A stretch of 64,000 nt of DNA from contig OZ176050.1 of NCBI GenBank assembly GCA_964247055.1, positions 1,116,001 through 1,180,000 of the forward strand. The letters are read 5' to 3'. The DNA is from Paragordius varius (taxonomy: Eukaryota > Nematomorpha). The stretch's first letter is position 1. Each line of letters begins with the position of its first letter. The notes under the pieces are model-generated. The model was not told where the DNA came from. It saw only the letters and a program-made list of their open reading frames with translations, and made no database searches. The translations under genes were made by a program, and so were the position numbers. Shown here piece by piece: positions 1-14,683 of this stretch.

Positions 1-3000
1 AATACAGAGATAGTTTGACAAACTCTTTCATATCCGATTTTTACAACGATACTTTAAAAATTAATGTATAAAACTAGTCGCATCAATACTCAAGTTAAAC
101 TTTGTCCTTAAAAATCGGATATTGGTCACCGGTGAACAAAACTATTTTTTATACATTCTCTTAGTAAGACTACATCAAAATATAGAGATAGTTTGACAAA
201 CTCTTTCATATCCGATTTTTACAACGATACTTTAAAAATTAATGTATTAAACTAGTCGCATCAATACTCAAGTTAAACTTTGTCCTTAAAAATCGGATAT
301 TGGTCACCGGTGAACAAAATTATTTTTTATACATTCTCATAGTAAGACTACATCAAAATATAGAAATAGTTTGACAAACTCTTTCATATCCGATTTTTAC
401 AACGATATTTAAAAATTAATGTATAAAACTAGTCGTATCAATAAATAGCATCAATACTCAAGTTAAACTTTGTCCTTAAGAATCGGATATTGGTCACCGA
501 TGAACAAAATTATTTTTTATACATTCTCTTAGTAGGACTACATCAAAATATAGAGATAGTTTGGCAAACTTTTTCATAATCGATTTTTACAACGATACTT
601 TAAAAATTAATGTATAAAACTAGTCGTATCAATACTCAAGTTATTTGTCCTTAAAAATCGGATATTGGTCCCCGGTGAACAAAATTATTTTTTATACATT
701 CTCTTAGTAAAACTACATCAAAATATAGAAATAGTTTGACAAACTCTTTCATATCCGATTTTTACAACGATACTTTAAAAATTAATGTATAAAACTAGTC
801 GCATCAATACTCAAGTTATTTGTCCTTAAAAATTGGATATTGGTCCCCGGTGAACAAAATTATTTTTTATACATTCTCTTAGTAAAACTACATCAAAATA
901 TAGAAATAGTTAAACAAATTCTTTCATATCCGATTTTTACAACGATACTTTAAAAATTAATGTATAAAACTAGTCGCATCAATACTCAAGTTAAATTTTG
1001 TCCTTAAAAATGGGATATTGGTCACCGGTGAACAAAACTATTTTTTATACATTCTCTTAGTAAGACTACATCAAAATATAGAGATAGTTTGACAAACTAT
1101 TTCATATCCGATTTTTACAACGATACTTTAGAAATTAATGTATTAAACTAGTCGCATCAATACTCAAGTTAAACTGTGTCCTTAAAAATCGGATATTGGT
1201 CACCGGTGAACAAAACTATTTTTTATACATTCTCTTAGTAGGACTACATCAAAATATAGAGATAGTTTGGCAAACTCTTTCATATCCGATTTTTACAACG
1301 ATACTTTAAAAATTATGGTATTAAACCAGTCGCATCAATACTCAAGTTACACTTTGTCCTTAAAAATCGGATATTGGTCACCGGTGAACAAAACTACTTA
1401 TTATACATTCTCTTAGTAAGACTACAACAAAATATAGAGCTAGTTTGACAAACTCTTTCAAATCCGATTTTTACAACGATATTTAAAAATTAATGTATAA
1501 AACTAGTCGTATCAATAAATCGCATCAATACTCAAGTTAAACTTTGTCCTTAAAAATCGGATATTGGTCACCGGTGAACAAAACTATTTTTTATACATTC
1601 TCTTAGTAAGACTACATCAAAATATAGAGATAGTTTGACAAACCCTTTCATATCCGATTTTTACAACAATTCTTTAAAAATTAATGTATTAAACTAGTCG
1701 CATCAATACTCAAGTTAAACTTTATCCTTAAAAATCAGATATTGGTCACCGGTGAACAAAATTATTTTTTATACATTCTCTTAGTAGGACTACATCAAAA
1801 TATAGAGATAGTTTGGCAAACTCTTTCATATCCGATTTTTACAACGATACTTTAAAAATTATGGTATTAAACCAGTCGCATCAATACTCAAGTTAAACTT
1901 TGTCCTTAAAAATGAGATATTGGTCACCGGTGAACAAAATTATTTTTTATACATTCTCTTAGTAGGACTACATCAAAATATAGAGATAGTTTGGCAAACT
2001 CTTTCATATCCGATTTTTACAACGATACTTTAAAAATTATGGTATTAAACCAGTCGCATCAATACTCAAGTTAAACTTTGTCCTTAAAAATCGTATATTG
2101 GTCACCGGTGAACAAAACTATTTTTTATACATTCTCTTAGTAAGACTACATCAAAATATAGAGATAGTTTGACAAACTCTTTCATATCCGATTTTTACAA
2201 CGATACTTTAAAAATTAATGTATTAAACTAGTCGCATCAATACTCAAGTTAAACTTTGTCCTTAAAAATCGGATATTGGTCACCGGTGAACAAAATTATT
2301 TTTTATACATTCTCATAGTAAGACTACATCAAAATATAGAAATAGTTTGACAAACTCTTTCATATCCGATTTTTACAACGATATTTAAAAATTAATGTAT
2401 AAAACTAGTCGTATCAATAAATAGCATCAATACTCAAGTTAAACTTTGTCCTTAAGAATCGGATATTGGTCACCGATGAACAAAATTATTTTTTATACAT
2501 TCTCTTAGTAGGACTACATCAAAATATAGAGATAGTTTGGCAAACTTTTTCATAATCGATTTTTACAACGATACTTTAAAAATTAATGTATAAAACTAGT
2601 CGCATCAATACTCAAGTTATTTGTCCTTAAAAATCGGATATTGGTCACCGGTGAACAAAATTATTTTTTATAGATTCTCTTAGTAAAACTACATCAAAAT
2701 ATAGAAATAGTTTGACAAATTCTTTCATATCCGATTTTTACAACAATACTTTAAAAATTAATGTATAAAACTAGTCGCATCAATACTCAAGTTAAATTTT
2801 GTCCTTAAAAATGGGATATTGGTCACCGGTGAACAAAACTATTTTTTATACATTCTCTTAGTAAGACTACATTAAAATATAGAGATAGTTTGACAAACTA
2901 TTTCATATCCGATTTTTACAACGATACTTTAGAAATTAATGTATTAAACTAGTCGCATCAATACTCAAGTTTAACTTTGTCCTTAAAAATCGGATATTGG

Positions 3001-4146
3001 TCACCGGTGAACAAAACTATTTTTTATACATTCTCTTAGTAGGACTACATCAAAGAGATAGTTTGGCAAACTCTTTCATATCCGATTTTTACAGCGATAC
3101 TTTAAAAATTAATGTATTAAACTAGTCGCATCAATACTCAAGTTAAACTTTGTCCTTAAAAATCGGATATTGGTCACCGGTGAACGAAACTATTTTTTAT
3201 ACATTCTCTTAGTAGGACTACATCAAAATATAGAGATAGTTTGGCAAACTCTTTCATATCCGATTTTTACAGCGATACTTTAAAAATTAATGTATTAAAC
3301 TAGTCGCATCAATACTCAAGTTAAACTTTGTCCTTAAAAATCGGATATTGGTCACCGGTGAACGAAACTATTTTTTATACATTCTCTTAGTAAAACTACA
3401 TCAAAATATAGAAATAGTTTGACAAATTCTTTCATATCCGATTTTTACAACGATACTTTAAAAATTAATGTATAAAACTAGTCGCATCAATACTCAAGTT
3501 AAATTTTGTCCTTAAAAATGGGATATTGGTCACCGGTGAACAAAACTATTTTTTATACATTCTCTTAGTAAGACTACATCAAAATATAGAGATAGTTTGA
3601 CAAACTATTTCATATCCGATTTTTACAACGATACTTTAGAAATTAATGTATTAAACTAGTCGCATCAATACTCAAGTTAAACTTTGTCCTTAAAAATCGG
3701 ATATTGGTCACCGGTGAACAAAACTATTTTTTTTACATTCTCTTAGTAAGACTACATCAAAATATAGAGATAGTTTGACAAACTCTTTCATATCCGATTT
3801 TTACAGCGATACTTTAAAAATTAATGTATTAAACTAGTCGCATCAATACTCAAGTTAAACTTTGTCCTTAAAAATCGGATATTGGTCACCGGTGAACGAA
3901 ACTAATTTTTATACATTCTCTTAGTAGGACTACATCAAAATATAGAGATAGTTTGGCAAACTCTTTCATATCCGATTTTTACAACGATACTTTAAAAATT
4001 AATGTATAAAACTAGTCGCATCAATACTCAAGTTAACATTTGTCCTTAAAAATCGGATATTGGTCACGGGTGAACAAAATTAGTTTTTATACATTCTCAT
4101 AGTAAGACTACATCAAAATATAGAAATAGTTTGACAAACTCTTTCA
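1..4146. repeat. Array block: opening segment with about 1.8-2.0 kb internal recurrence
   Basis: Ordinary monomers with subtypes TAGGACTAC/TTTGGCAAAC, TTATTTGTCC (short), AAATTTTGTCC with AAATGGGATATT, and ATGGTATTAAACCAG. The variant CTTAAGAATCGG with CACCGATGAAC occurs at 475 and 2451, a 1976-bp shift. Further on, TTAAATTTTGTCC at 991 and 2792 gives 1801 bp, one monomer less. The two stretches are therefore duplicates that differ by a whole-monomer indel. No gene or foreign sequence is visible. Confidence 0.85.
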
Positions 4147-4281
4147 TATCCGATATTACAACGATAAAGCTAAACATTGTCCTTAAAAATCGGATATTGG
4201 TCACCGGTGAACAAAACTATTTTTTATACATTCTCATTAAGACTACATCAAAATATAGAGATAGTTTGACAAACTCTTTCA
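4147..4281. repeat. 135-bp internally deleted monomer, copy 1
   Basis: Relative to the reference, about 40 bp are missing between ACAACGATA and AAGCTAAAC, together with one T of the ATTTTT tract and a few bases at TTCTCATTAAGAC. The left arm of the inverted repeat and the ACTAGT centre are therefore damaged or lost, while TCACCGGTGA is kept. The deletion happens to leave a 65-codon open frame (4131-4328), which I regard as chance. Six copies of this variant mark higher-order units. Confidence 0.92.
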
Positions 4282-4439
4282 TATCCGATTTTTACAGCGA
4301 TACTTTAAAAATTAATGTATTAAACTAGTCGCATCAATACTCAAGTTAAACTTTGTCCTTAAAAATCGGATATTGGTCACCGGTGAAAAAAATTATTTTT
4401 TATACATTCTCTTAGTAAGACTACATCAAAATATAGAGA

Positions 4440-5499
4440 TAGTTTGACAAACTCTATCATATCCGATTTTTACAACGATACTTTAAAAATTATGGTATTA
4501 AACCAGTCGCATCAATACTCACGTATAACTTTGTCCTTAAAAATCGGATATTGGTCACCGGTGAACAAAATTATTTTATATACATTCTCTTAGTAAAACT
4601 ACATCAAAATACAGAGATAGTTTGACAAACTCTTTCATATCCGATTTTTACAACGATACTTTAAAAATTAATGTATAAAACTAGTCGCATCAATACTCAA
4701 GCTAAACATTGTCCTTAAAAATCGGATATTGGTCACCGGTGAACAAAACTATTTTTTATACATTCTCTTAGTAAGACTACATCATTATATAGAGATAGTT
4801 TGACAAACTCTTTCATATCCGATTTTTACAACGATATTTAAAAATTAATGTATAAAACTAGTCGTATCAATACTCAAGTTATTTGTCCTTAAAAATCGGA
4901 TATTGGTCACCGGTGAACAAAATTATTTTTTATACATTCTCTTAGTACGACTACATCAAAATATAGAGATAGTTTGACAAACTCTTTCATATCCGATTTT
5001 TACAACGATACTTTAAAAATTATGGTATTAAACCAGTCGCATCAATACTCACGTATAACTTTGTCCTTAAAAATCGGATATTGGTCACCGGTGAACAAAA
5101 TTATTTTATATACATTCTCTTAGTAAAACTACATCAAAATATAGAGATAGTTTGACAAACTCTTTCATATCCGATTTTTACAACGATACTTTAAAAATTA
5201 ATGTATAAAACTAGTCGCATCAATACTCAAGCTAAACATTGTCCTTAAAAATCGGATATTGGTCACCGGTGAACAAAACTATTTTTTATACATTCTCTTA
5301 GTAAGACTACATCATTATATAGAGATAGTTTGACAAACTCTTTCATATCCGATTTTTACAACGATATTTAAAAATTAATGTATAAAACTAGTCGTATCAA
5401 TACTCAAGTTATTTGTCCTTAAAAATCGGATATTGGTCCCCGGTGAACAAAATTATTTTTTATACATTCTCTTAGTAAAACTACATCAAAATATAGAAA
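4440..5499. repeat. 530-bp three-monomer tandem duplication
   Basis: The rare readings CACGTATAACTTTG (ACGTATAACT at 4521 and 5051) and ACATCATTATATAG (4781 and 5311 for ATCATTATAT) repeat at exactly 530 bp. Two adjacent copies of a trimer therefore fill about 4440-4969 and 4970-5499. Outer edges are by eye. Confidence 0.85.
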
Positions 5500-6773
5500 T
5501 AGTTTGACAAACTCTTTCATATCCGATTTTTACAACGATACTTTAAAAATTAATGTATAAAACTAGTCGCATCAATACTCAAGTTATTTGTCCTTAAAAA
5601 TTGGATATTGGTCCCCGGTGAACAAAATTATTTTTTATACATTCTCTTAGTAAAACTACATCAAAATATAGAAATAGTTAAACAAATTCTTTCATATCCG
5701 ATTTTTACAACGATACTTTAAAAATTAATGTATAAAACTAGTCGCATCAATACTCAAGTTAAACTTTGTCCTTAAAAATCGGATATTGGTCACCGGTGAA
5801 CAAAACTATTTTTTATACATTCTCTTATTAGGACTACATCAAAATATAGAGATAGTTTGGCAAACTCTTTCATATCCGATTTTTACAACGATACTTTAAA
5901 AATTATGGTATTAAACCAGTCGCATCAATACTCAAGTTACACTTTGTCCTTAAAAATCGGATATTGGTCACCGGTGAACAAAACTACTTATTATACATTC
6001 TCTTAGTAAGACTACAACAAAATATAGAGCTAGTTTGACAAACTCTTTCAAATCCGATTTTTACAACGATATTTAAAAATTAATGTATAAAACTAGTCGT
6101 ATCAATAAATCGCATCAATACTCAAGTTAAACTTTGTCCTTAAAAATCGGATATTGGTCACCGGTGAACGAAACTATTTTTTATACATTCTCTTAGTAGG
6201 ACTACATCAAAATATAGAGATAGTTTGACAAACTCTTTCTTATCCGATTTTTACAACGATACTTTAAAAATTAATGTATTAAACTAGTCGCATCAATACT
6301 CAAGTTAAACTTTGTCCTTTAAAATCGGATATTGACATAGGTGAACAAAATTATTTTTTATACATTCTCTTAGTAAGACTACATCAAAATATAGAGATAG
6401 TTTGACAAACTCTTTCATATCCGATTTTTACAGCGATACTTTAAAAATTAATGTATTAAACTAGTCGCATCAATACATAAGTTAAACTTTGTCCTTAAAA
6501 ATCGGATATTGGTCACCGGTGAACGAAACTATTTTTTATACATTCTCTTAGTAGGACTACATCAAAATATAGAGATAGTTTGACAAACTCTTTCTTATCC
6601 GATTTTTACAACGATACTTTAAAAATTAATGTATAAAACTAGTCGCATCAATACTCAAGTTAAACTTTGTCCTTAAAAATCGGATATTCGTCACCGGTGA
6701 ACAAAATTATTTTTTATACATTCTCTTAGTAAGACTACATCAAAATATAGAAATAGTTTGACAAACTCTTTCA

Positions 6774-6908
6774 TATCCGATATTACAACGATAAAGCTAA
6801 ACATTGTCCTTAAAAATCGGATATTGGTCACCGGTGAACAAAACTATTTTTTATACATTCTCATTAAGACTACATCAAAATATAGAGATAGTTTGACAAA
6901 CTCTTTCA
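6774..6908. repeat. 135-bp internally deleted monomer, copy 2
   Basis: Same deletion junction and flanks as the copy at 4147, placed 2627 bp further on (14 full 178-bp monomers plus the 135-bp unit). It marks the start of the next higher-order unit. Confidence 0.92.
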
Positions 6909-9900
6909 TATCCGATTTTTACAGCGATACTTTAAAAATTAATGTATTAAACTAGTCGCATCAATACTCAAGTTAAACTTTGTCCTTAAAAATCGGATAT
7001 TGGTCACCGGTGAACAAAATTATTTTTTATACATTCTCTTAGTAAGACTACATCAAAATATAGAGATAGTTTGACAAACTCTTTCTTATCCGATTTTTAC
7101 AACAATACTTATAAAATTAATGTATAAAACTAGTCGCATCAATACTCAAGTTAAACTTTGTCCTTAAAAATCGGATATTGGTCACCGGTGAACAAAATTA
7201 TTTTTTATACATTCTCTTAGTAAGACTACATCAAAATATAGAGATAGTTTGACAAACACTTTCATATCCGATTTTTACAACGATACTTTAAAAATTATGG
7301 TATTAAACCAGTCGCATCAATACTCAAGCTAAACATTGTCCTTAAAAATAGGATATTGGTCACCGGTGAACAAAATTATTTTATATACATTCTCTTAGTA
7401 AGACTACATCAAAATATAGAGATAGTTTGACAAACTCTTTCATATCCGATTTTTACAACGATATTTAAAAATTAATGTATAAAACTAGTCGTATCAATAA
7501 ATCGCATCAATACTCAAGTTAAACTTTGTCCTTAAAAATCGGATATTGGTCACCGGTGAAGAAAATTATTTCTTATACATTCTCTTAGTAAGACTACATC
7601 AAAATATAGAGATAGTTTGACAAACTCTTTCATATCCGATTTTTACAACGATACTTTATAAATTATGGTATTAAACCAGTCGCATCAATACTCAAGTTAA
7701 ACTTTGTCCTTTAAAATCGGATATTGATCACTAGGTGAACAAAATTATTTTTTATACATTCTCTTAGTAAGACTACATCAAAATATAGAGATAGTTTGAC
7801 AAACTCTTTCATATCCGATTTTTACAGCGATACTTTAAAAATTAATGTATTAAACTAGTCGCATCAATACATAAGTTAAACTTTGTCCTTAAAAATCGGA
7901 TATTGGTCACCGGTGAACGAAACTATTTTTTATACATTCTCTTAGTAGGACTACATCAAAATATAGAGATAGTTTGGAAAACTCTTTAATATCCGATTTT
8001 TACAACGATACTTTAAAAATTATGGTATTAAACCAGTCGCATCAATACTCAAGTTACACTTTGTCCTTAAAAATCGGATATTGGTCACCGGTGAACAAAA
8101 CTACTTATTATACATTCTCTTAGTAAGACTACAACAAAATATAGAGATAGTTTGACAAACTCTTTCAAATCCGATTTTTACAACGATATTTAAAAATCAA
8201 TGTATAAAACTAGTCGTATCAATAAATCGCATCAATACTCAAGTTAAACTTTGTCCTTAAAAATCGGATATTGGTCCCCGGTGAACAAAATTATTTTTTA
8301 TACATTCTCTTAGTAAAACTACATCAAAATATAGAAATAGTTTGACAAACTCTTTCATATCCGATTTTTACAACGATACTTTAAAAATTAATGTATAAAA
8401 CTAGTCGCATCAATACTCAAGTTATTTGTCCTTAAAAATTGGATATTGGTCCCCGGTGAAAAAATTATTTTTTATACATTCTCTTAGTAAAAGTACATCA
8501 AAATATAGAAATAGTTAAACAAATTCTTTCATATCCGATTTTTACAACGATACTTTAAAAATTAATGTATAAAACTAGTCGCATCAATACTCAAGTTAAA
8601 TTTTGTCCTTAAAAATGGGATATTGGTCACCGGTGAACAAAACTATTTTTTATACATTCTCTTAGTAAGACTACATCAAAATATAGAGATAGTTTGACAA
8701 ACTATTTCATATCCGATTTTTACAACGATACTTTAGAAATTAATGTATTAAACTAGTCGCATCAATACTCAAGCTAAACTTTGTCCTTAAAAATCGGATA
8801 TTGGTCACCGGTGAACAAAACTATTTTTTATACATTCTCTTAGTAGGACTACATCAAAATATAGAGATAGTTTGGCAAACTCTTTCATATCCGATTTTTA
8901 CAACGATACTTTAAAAATTATGGTATTAAACCAGTCGCATCAATACTCAAGTTACACTTTGTCCTTAAAAATCGGATATTGGTCACCGGTGAACAAAACT
9001 ACTTATTATACATTCTCTTAGTAAGACTACAACAAAATATAGAGCTAGTTTGACAAACTCTTTCAAATCCGATTTTTACAACGATATTTAAAAATTAATG
9101 TATAAAACTAGTCGTATCAATAAATCGCATCTATACTCAAGTTAAACTTTGTCCTTAAAAATCGGATATTGGTCACCGGTGAACGAAACTATTTTTTATA
9201 CATTCTCTTAGTAGGACTACATCAAAATATAGAGATAGTTTGACAAACTCTTTCTTATCCGATTTTTACAACGATACTTTAAAAATTAATGTATAAAACT
9301 AGTCGCATCAATACTCAAGTTAAACTTTGTCCTTAAAAATCGGATATTGGTCACCGGTGAACAAAACTATTTTTTATACATTCTCTTAGTAAGACTACAT
9401 CAAAATATAGAGATAGTTTGACAAACTCTTTCATATCCGATTTTTACAACGATACTTTAAAAATTAATGTATTAAACTAGTCGCATCAATACTCAAGTTA
9501 AACTTTGTCCTTTAAAATCGGATATTGACATAGGTGAACAAAATTATTTTTTATACATTCTCTTAGTAAGACTACATCAAAATATAGAGATAGTTTGACA
9601 AACTCTTTCATATCCGATTTTTACAGCGATACTTTAAAAATTAATGTATTAAACTAGTCGCATCAATACATAAGTTAAACTTTGTCCTTAAAAATCGGAT
9701 ATTGGTCACCGGTGAACGAAACTATTTTTTATACATTCTCTTAGTAGGACTACATCAAAATATAGAGATAGTTTGACAAACTCTTTCTTATCCGATTTTT
9801 ACAGCGATACTTTAAAAATTAATGTATAAAACTAGTCGCATCAATACTCAAGTTAAACTTTGTCCTTAAAAATCGGATATTCGTCACCGGTGAACAAAAT

Positions 9901-9966
9901 TATTTTTTATACATTCTCTTAGTAAGACTACATCAAAATATAGAAATAGTTTGACAAACTCTTTCA
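6774..9966. repeat. Higher-order unit between truncated monomers 2 and 3 (3193 bp)
   Basis: About 18 monomers. Its second half repeats the 5.7-6.8 kb stretch: GTTAC at 5936 and 8951, and GAACGAAAC at 6166 and 9181, are both 3015 bp apart, while later markers are 3193 bp apart. The 178-bp jump is one extra monomer near 9.3 kb in the downstream copy. Confidence 0.8.
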
Positions 9967-10101
9967 TATCCGATATTACAACGATAAAGCTAAACATTGT
10001 CCTTAAAAATCGGATATTGGTCACCGGTGAACAAAACTATTTTTTATACATTCTCATTAAGACTACATCAAAATATAGAGATAGTTTGACAAACTCTTTC
10101 A
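9967..10101. repeat. 135-bp internally deleted monomer, copy 3
   Basis: Same junction, 3193 bp after copy 2. The neighbouring rare string ATTGACATAGGTG (6331 and 9524) shows the same 3193-bp displacement, so the whole segment was duplicated. Confidence 0.92.
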
Positions 10102-12617
10102 TATCCGATTTTTACAGCGATACTTTAAAAATTAATGTATTAAACTAGTCGCATCAATACTCAAGTTAAACTTTGTCCTTAAAAATCGGATATTGGTCAC
10201 CGGTGAACAAAATTATTTTTTATACATTCTCTTAGTAAGACTACATCAAAATATAGAGATAGTTTGACAAACTCTTTCTTATCCGATTTTTACAACGATA
10301 CTTATAAAATTAATGTATAAAACTAGTCGCATCAATACTCAAGTTAAACTTTGTCCTTAAAAATCGGATATTGGTCACCGGTGAACAAAATTATTTTTTA
10401 TACATTCTCTTAGTAAGACTACATCAAAATATAGAGATAGTTTGACAAACACTTTCATATCCGATTTTTACAACGATACTTTAAAAATTATGGTATTAAA
10501 CCAGTCGCATCAATACTCAAGCTAAACATTGTCCTTAAAAATAGGATATTGGTCACCGGTGAACAAAATTATTTTATATACATTCTCTTAGTAAGACTAC
10601 ATCAAAATATAGAGATAGTTTGACAAACTCTTTCTTATCCGATTTTTACAACGATACTTATAAAATTAATGTATAAAACTAGTCGCATCAATACTCAAGT
10701 TAAACTTTGTCCTTAAAAATCGGATATTGGTCACCGGTGAACAAAATTATTTTTTATACATTCTCTTAGTAAGACTACATCAAAATATAGAGATAGTTTG
10801 ACAAACTCTTTCATATCCGATTTTTACAACGATATTTAAAAATTAATGTATAAAACTAGTCGTATCAATAAATCGCATCAATACTCAAGTTAAACTTTGT
10901 CCTTAAAAATCGGATATTGGTCACCGGTGAAGAAAATTATTTCTTATACATTCTCTTAGTAAGACTACATCAAAATATAGAGATAGTTTGACAAACTCTT
11001 TCATATCCGATTTTTACAACGATACTTTATAAATTATGGTATTAAACCAGTCGCATCAATACTCAAGTTAAACTTTGTCCTTAAAAATCGGATATTGGTC
11101 ACCGGTGAACAAAACTATTTTTTATACATTCTCTTAGTAAGACTACATCAAAATATAGAGATAGTTTGACAAACTCTTTCATATCCGATTTTTACAACGA
11201 TACTTTAAAAATTAATGTATTAAACTAGTCGCATCAATACTCAAGTTAAACTTTGTCCTTTAAAATCGGATATTGATCACTAGGTGAACAAAATTATTTT
11301 TTATACATTCTCTTAGTAAGACTACATCAAAATATAGAGATAGTTTGACAAACTCTTTCATATCCGATTTTTACAGCGATACTTTAAAAATTAATGTATT
11401 AAACTAGTCGCATCAATACATAAGTTAAACTTTGTCCTTAAAAATCGGATATTGGTCACCGGTGAACGAAACTATTTTTTATACATTCTCTTAGTAGGAC
11501 TACATCAAAATATAGAGATAGTTTGGAAAACTCTTTAATATCCGATTTTTACAACGATACTTTAAAAATTATGGTATTAAACCAGTCGCATCAATACTCA
11601 AGTTACACTTTGTCCTTAAAAATCGGATATTGGTAACCGGTGAACAAAACTACTTATTATACATTCTCTTAGTAAGACTACAACAAAATATAGAGATAGT
11701 TTGACAAACTCTTTCAAATCCGATTTTTACAACGATATTTAAAAATTAATGTATAAAACTAGTCGTATCAATAAATCGCATCAATACTCAAGTTAAACTT
11801 TGTCCTTAAAAATCGGATATTGGTCACCGGTGAACAAAATTGTTTTTTATACATTCTCTTAGTAGGACTACATCAAAATATAGAGATAGTTTGGCAAACT
11901 TTTTCATATCCGATTTTTACAACGATACTTTAAAAATTATGGTATTAAACCAGTCGCATCAATACTCAAGTTAAACTTTGTCCTTAAAAATCGGATATTG
12001 GTCACCGGTGAACAAAATTATTTTTTATACATTCTCTTTGTAAGACTACATCAAAATATAGAAATAGTTTGACAAACTCTTTCATATCCGATTTTTACAA
12101 CGATACTTTATAAATTATGGTATTAAACCAGTCGGATCAATACTCAAGTTAAACTTTGTCCTTAAAAATCGGATATTGGTCACCGGTGAACAAAACTATT
12201 TTTTATACATTCTCTTAGTAAGACTACATCAAAATATAGAGATAGTTTGACAAACTCTTTCATATCCGATTTTTACAACGATACTTTAAAAATTAATGTA
12301 TTAAACTAGTCGCATCAATACTCAATTTAACTTTGTCCTTAAAAATCGGATATTGGTCACCGGTGAACGAAACTATTTTTTATACATTCTCTTAGTAGGA
12401 CTACATCAAAATATAGAGATAGTTTGGCAAACTCTTTCATATCCGATTTTTACAACGATACTTTAAAAATTAATGTATAAAACTAGTCGCATCAATACTC
12501 AAGTTAAACTTTGTCCTTAAAAATCGGATATTCGTCACCGGTGAACAAAATTATTTTTTATACATTCTCTTAGTAAGACTACATCAAAATATAGAAATAG
12601 TTTGACAAACTCTTTCA
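9967..12617. repeat. Higher-order unit between truncated monomers 3 and 4 (2651 bp)
   Basis: The start parallels 6774 onward. The marker ATTGATCACTAGGTG at 7721 and 11270 is displaced 3549 bp, which is 3193 plus 356. The extra 356 bp is a two-monomer insertion around 10.62-10.8 kb with the CTTATAAAATTAATG variant. The end of the unit recurs in the next one with a 1930-bp shift. Confidence 0.8.
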
Positions 12618-12752
12618 TATCCGATATTACAACGATAAAGCTAAACATTGTCCTTAAAAATCGGATATTGGTCACCGGTGAACAAAACTATTTTTTATAC
12701 ATTCTCATTAAGACTACATCAAAATATAGAGATAGTTTGACAAACTCTTTCA
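12618..12752. repeat. 135-bp internally deleted monomer, copy 4
   Basis: Same junction, 2651 bp after copy 3, again followed by a standard monomer with the ACAGCGATAC variant. Confidence 0.92.
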
Positions 12753-14548
12753 TATCCGATTTTTACAGCGATACTTTAAAAATTAATGTATTAAACTAGT
12801 CGCATCAATACTCAAGTTAAACTTTGTCCTTAAAAATCGGATATTGGTCACCGGTGAACAAAATTATTTTTTATACATTCTCTTAGTAAGACTACATCAA
12901 AATATAGAGATAGTTTGACAAACTCTTTCTTATCCGATTTTTACAACGATACTTTAAAAATTATGGTATTAAACCAGTCGCATCAATACTCAAGTATAAC
13001 TTTGTCCTTAAAAATCGGATATTGGTCACCGGTGAACAAAATTATTTTATATACATTCATTCTCTTAGTATGACTACATCAAAATATAGAGATAGTTTGA
13101 CAAACTCTTTCATATCCGATTTTTACAACGATACTTATAAAATTAATGTATAAAACTAGTCGCATCAATACTCAAGTTAAACTTTGTCCTTAAAAATCGG
13201 ATATTGGTCACCGGTGAACAAAATTATTTTTTATACATTCTCTTAGTAAGACTACATCAAAATATAGAGATAGTTTGACAAACACTTTCATATCCGATTT
13301 TTACAACGATACTTTAAAAATTATGGTATTAAACCAGTCGCATCAATACTCAAGCTAAACATTGTCCTTAAAAATAGGATATTGGTCACCGGTGAACAAA
13401 ATTATTTTTTATACATTCTCTTAGTAAGACTACATCAAAATATAGAGATAGTTTGACAAACTCTTTCATATCCGATTTTTACAACGATACTTTATAAATT
13501 ATGGTATTAAACTAGTCGCATCAATACATAAGTTAAACTTTGTCCTTAAAAATCGGATATTGGTAACCGGTGAACAAAACTACTTATTATACATTCTCTT
13601 AGTAAGACTACAACAAAATATAGAGATAGTTTGACAAACTCTTTCAAATCCGATTTTTACAACGATATTTAAAAATTAATGTATAAAACTAGTCGTATCA
13701 ATAAATCGCATCAATACTCAAGTTAAACTTTGTCCTTAAAAATCGGATATTGGTCACCGGTGAACAAAATTGTTTTTTATACATTCTCTTAGTAGGACTA
13801 CATCAAAATATAGAGATAGTTTGGCAAACTTTTTCATATCCGATTTTTACAACGATACTTTAAAAATTATGGTATTAAACCAGTCGCATCAATACTCAAG
13901 TTAAACTTTGTCCTTAAAAATCGGATATTGGTCACCGGTGAACAAAACTATTTTTTATACATTCTCTTAGTAAGACTACATCAAAATATAGAGATAGTTT
14001 GACAAACTCTTTCATATCCGATTTTTACAACGATACTTTAAAAATTAATGTATTAAACTAGTCGCATCAATACTCAAGTTAAACTTTGTCCTTTAAAATC
14101 GGATATTGATCACCGGTGAACAAAATTATTTTTTATACATTCTCTTAGTAAGACTACATCAAAATATAGAGATAGTTTGACAAACTCTTTCATATCCGAT
14201 TGTTACAGCGATACTTTAAAAATTAATGTATTAAACTAGTCGCATCAATACATAAGTTAAACTTTGTCCTTAAAAATCGGATATTGGTCACCGGTGAACG
14301 AAACTATTTTTTATACATTCTCTTAGTAGGACTACATCAAAATATAGAGATAGTTTGAAAAACTCTTTAATATCCGATTTTTACAACGATACTTTAAAAA
14401 TTAATGTATAAAACTAGTCGCATCAATACTCAAGTTAAACTTTGTCCTTAAAAATCGGATATTGGTCACCGGTGAACAAAATTATTTTTTATACATTCTC
14501 TTAGTAAGACTACATCAAAATATAGAAATAGTTTGACAAACTCTTTCA
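12618..14548. repeat. Higher-order unit between truncated monomers 4 and 5 (1931 bp)
   Basis: The shortest of the units bounded by 135-bp monomers. The rare AATTGTTTTTTATAC reading at 11839-11853 returns 1930 bp later, in agreement with the 1931-bp spacing of the truncated monomers. A 5-bp stutter (ACATTCATTCTC, about 13053) is private to this unit. Confidence 0.8.
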
Positions 14549-14683
14549 TATCCGATATTACAACGATAAAGCTAAACATTGTCCTTAAAAATCGGATATT
14601 GGTCACCGGTGAACAAAACTATTTTTTATACATTCTCATTAAGACTACATCAAAATATAGAGGTAGTTTGACAAACTCTTTCA
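14549..14683. repeat. 135-bp internally deleted monomer, copy 5
   Basis: Same junction, 1931 bp after copy 4. It is followed by AGAGGTAGTTTG and ACAGTGATAC, two substitutions shared only with copy 6, so copies 5 and 6 are the closest pair. Confidence 0.92.

Larger units (their letters stand above)
4147..6773. repeat. Higher-order unit between truncated monomers 1 and 2 (2627 bp)
   Basis: Bounded by two copies of the 135-bp monomer. It holds 14 monomer equivalents, including the 530-bp trimer duplication and two long monomers, and ends in a run with ATTGACATAGGTG and CATTCGTCACCGG variants that reappears in the next unit. Confidence 0.75.

Noticed and set aside
4131-4328. 65-codon open frame, repeated at 6758, 9951, 12602, 14533 and 22121, as a small gene family
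   Set aside because: Each frame spans a 135-bp deleted monomer and the next standard one. The deletion merely removes stop codons. The product contains the same satellite-encoded stretch twice (TNSFISD), there is no change of base composition, and near-identity follows from HOR copying. It is a chance frame in satellite DNA.
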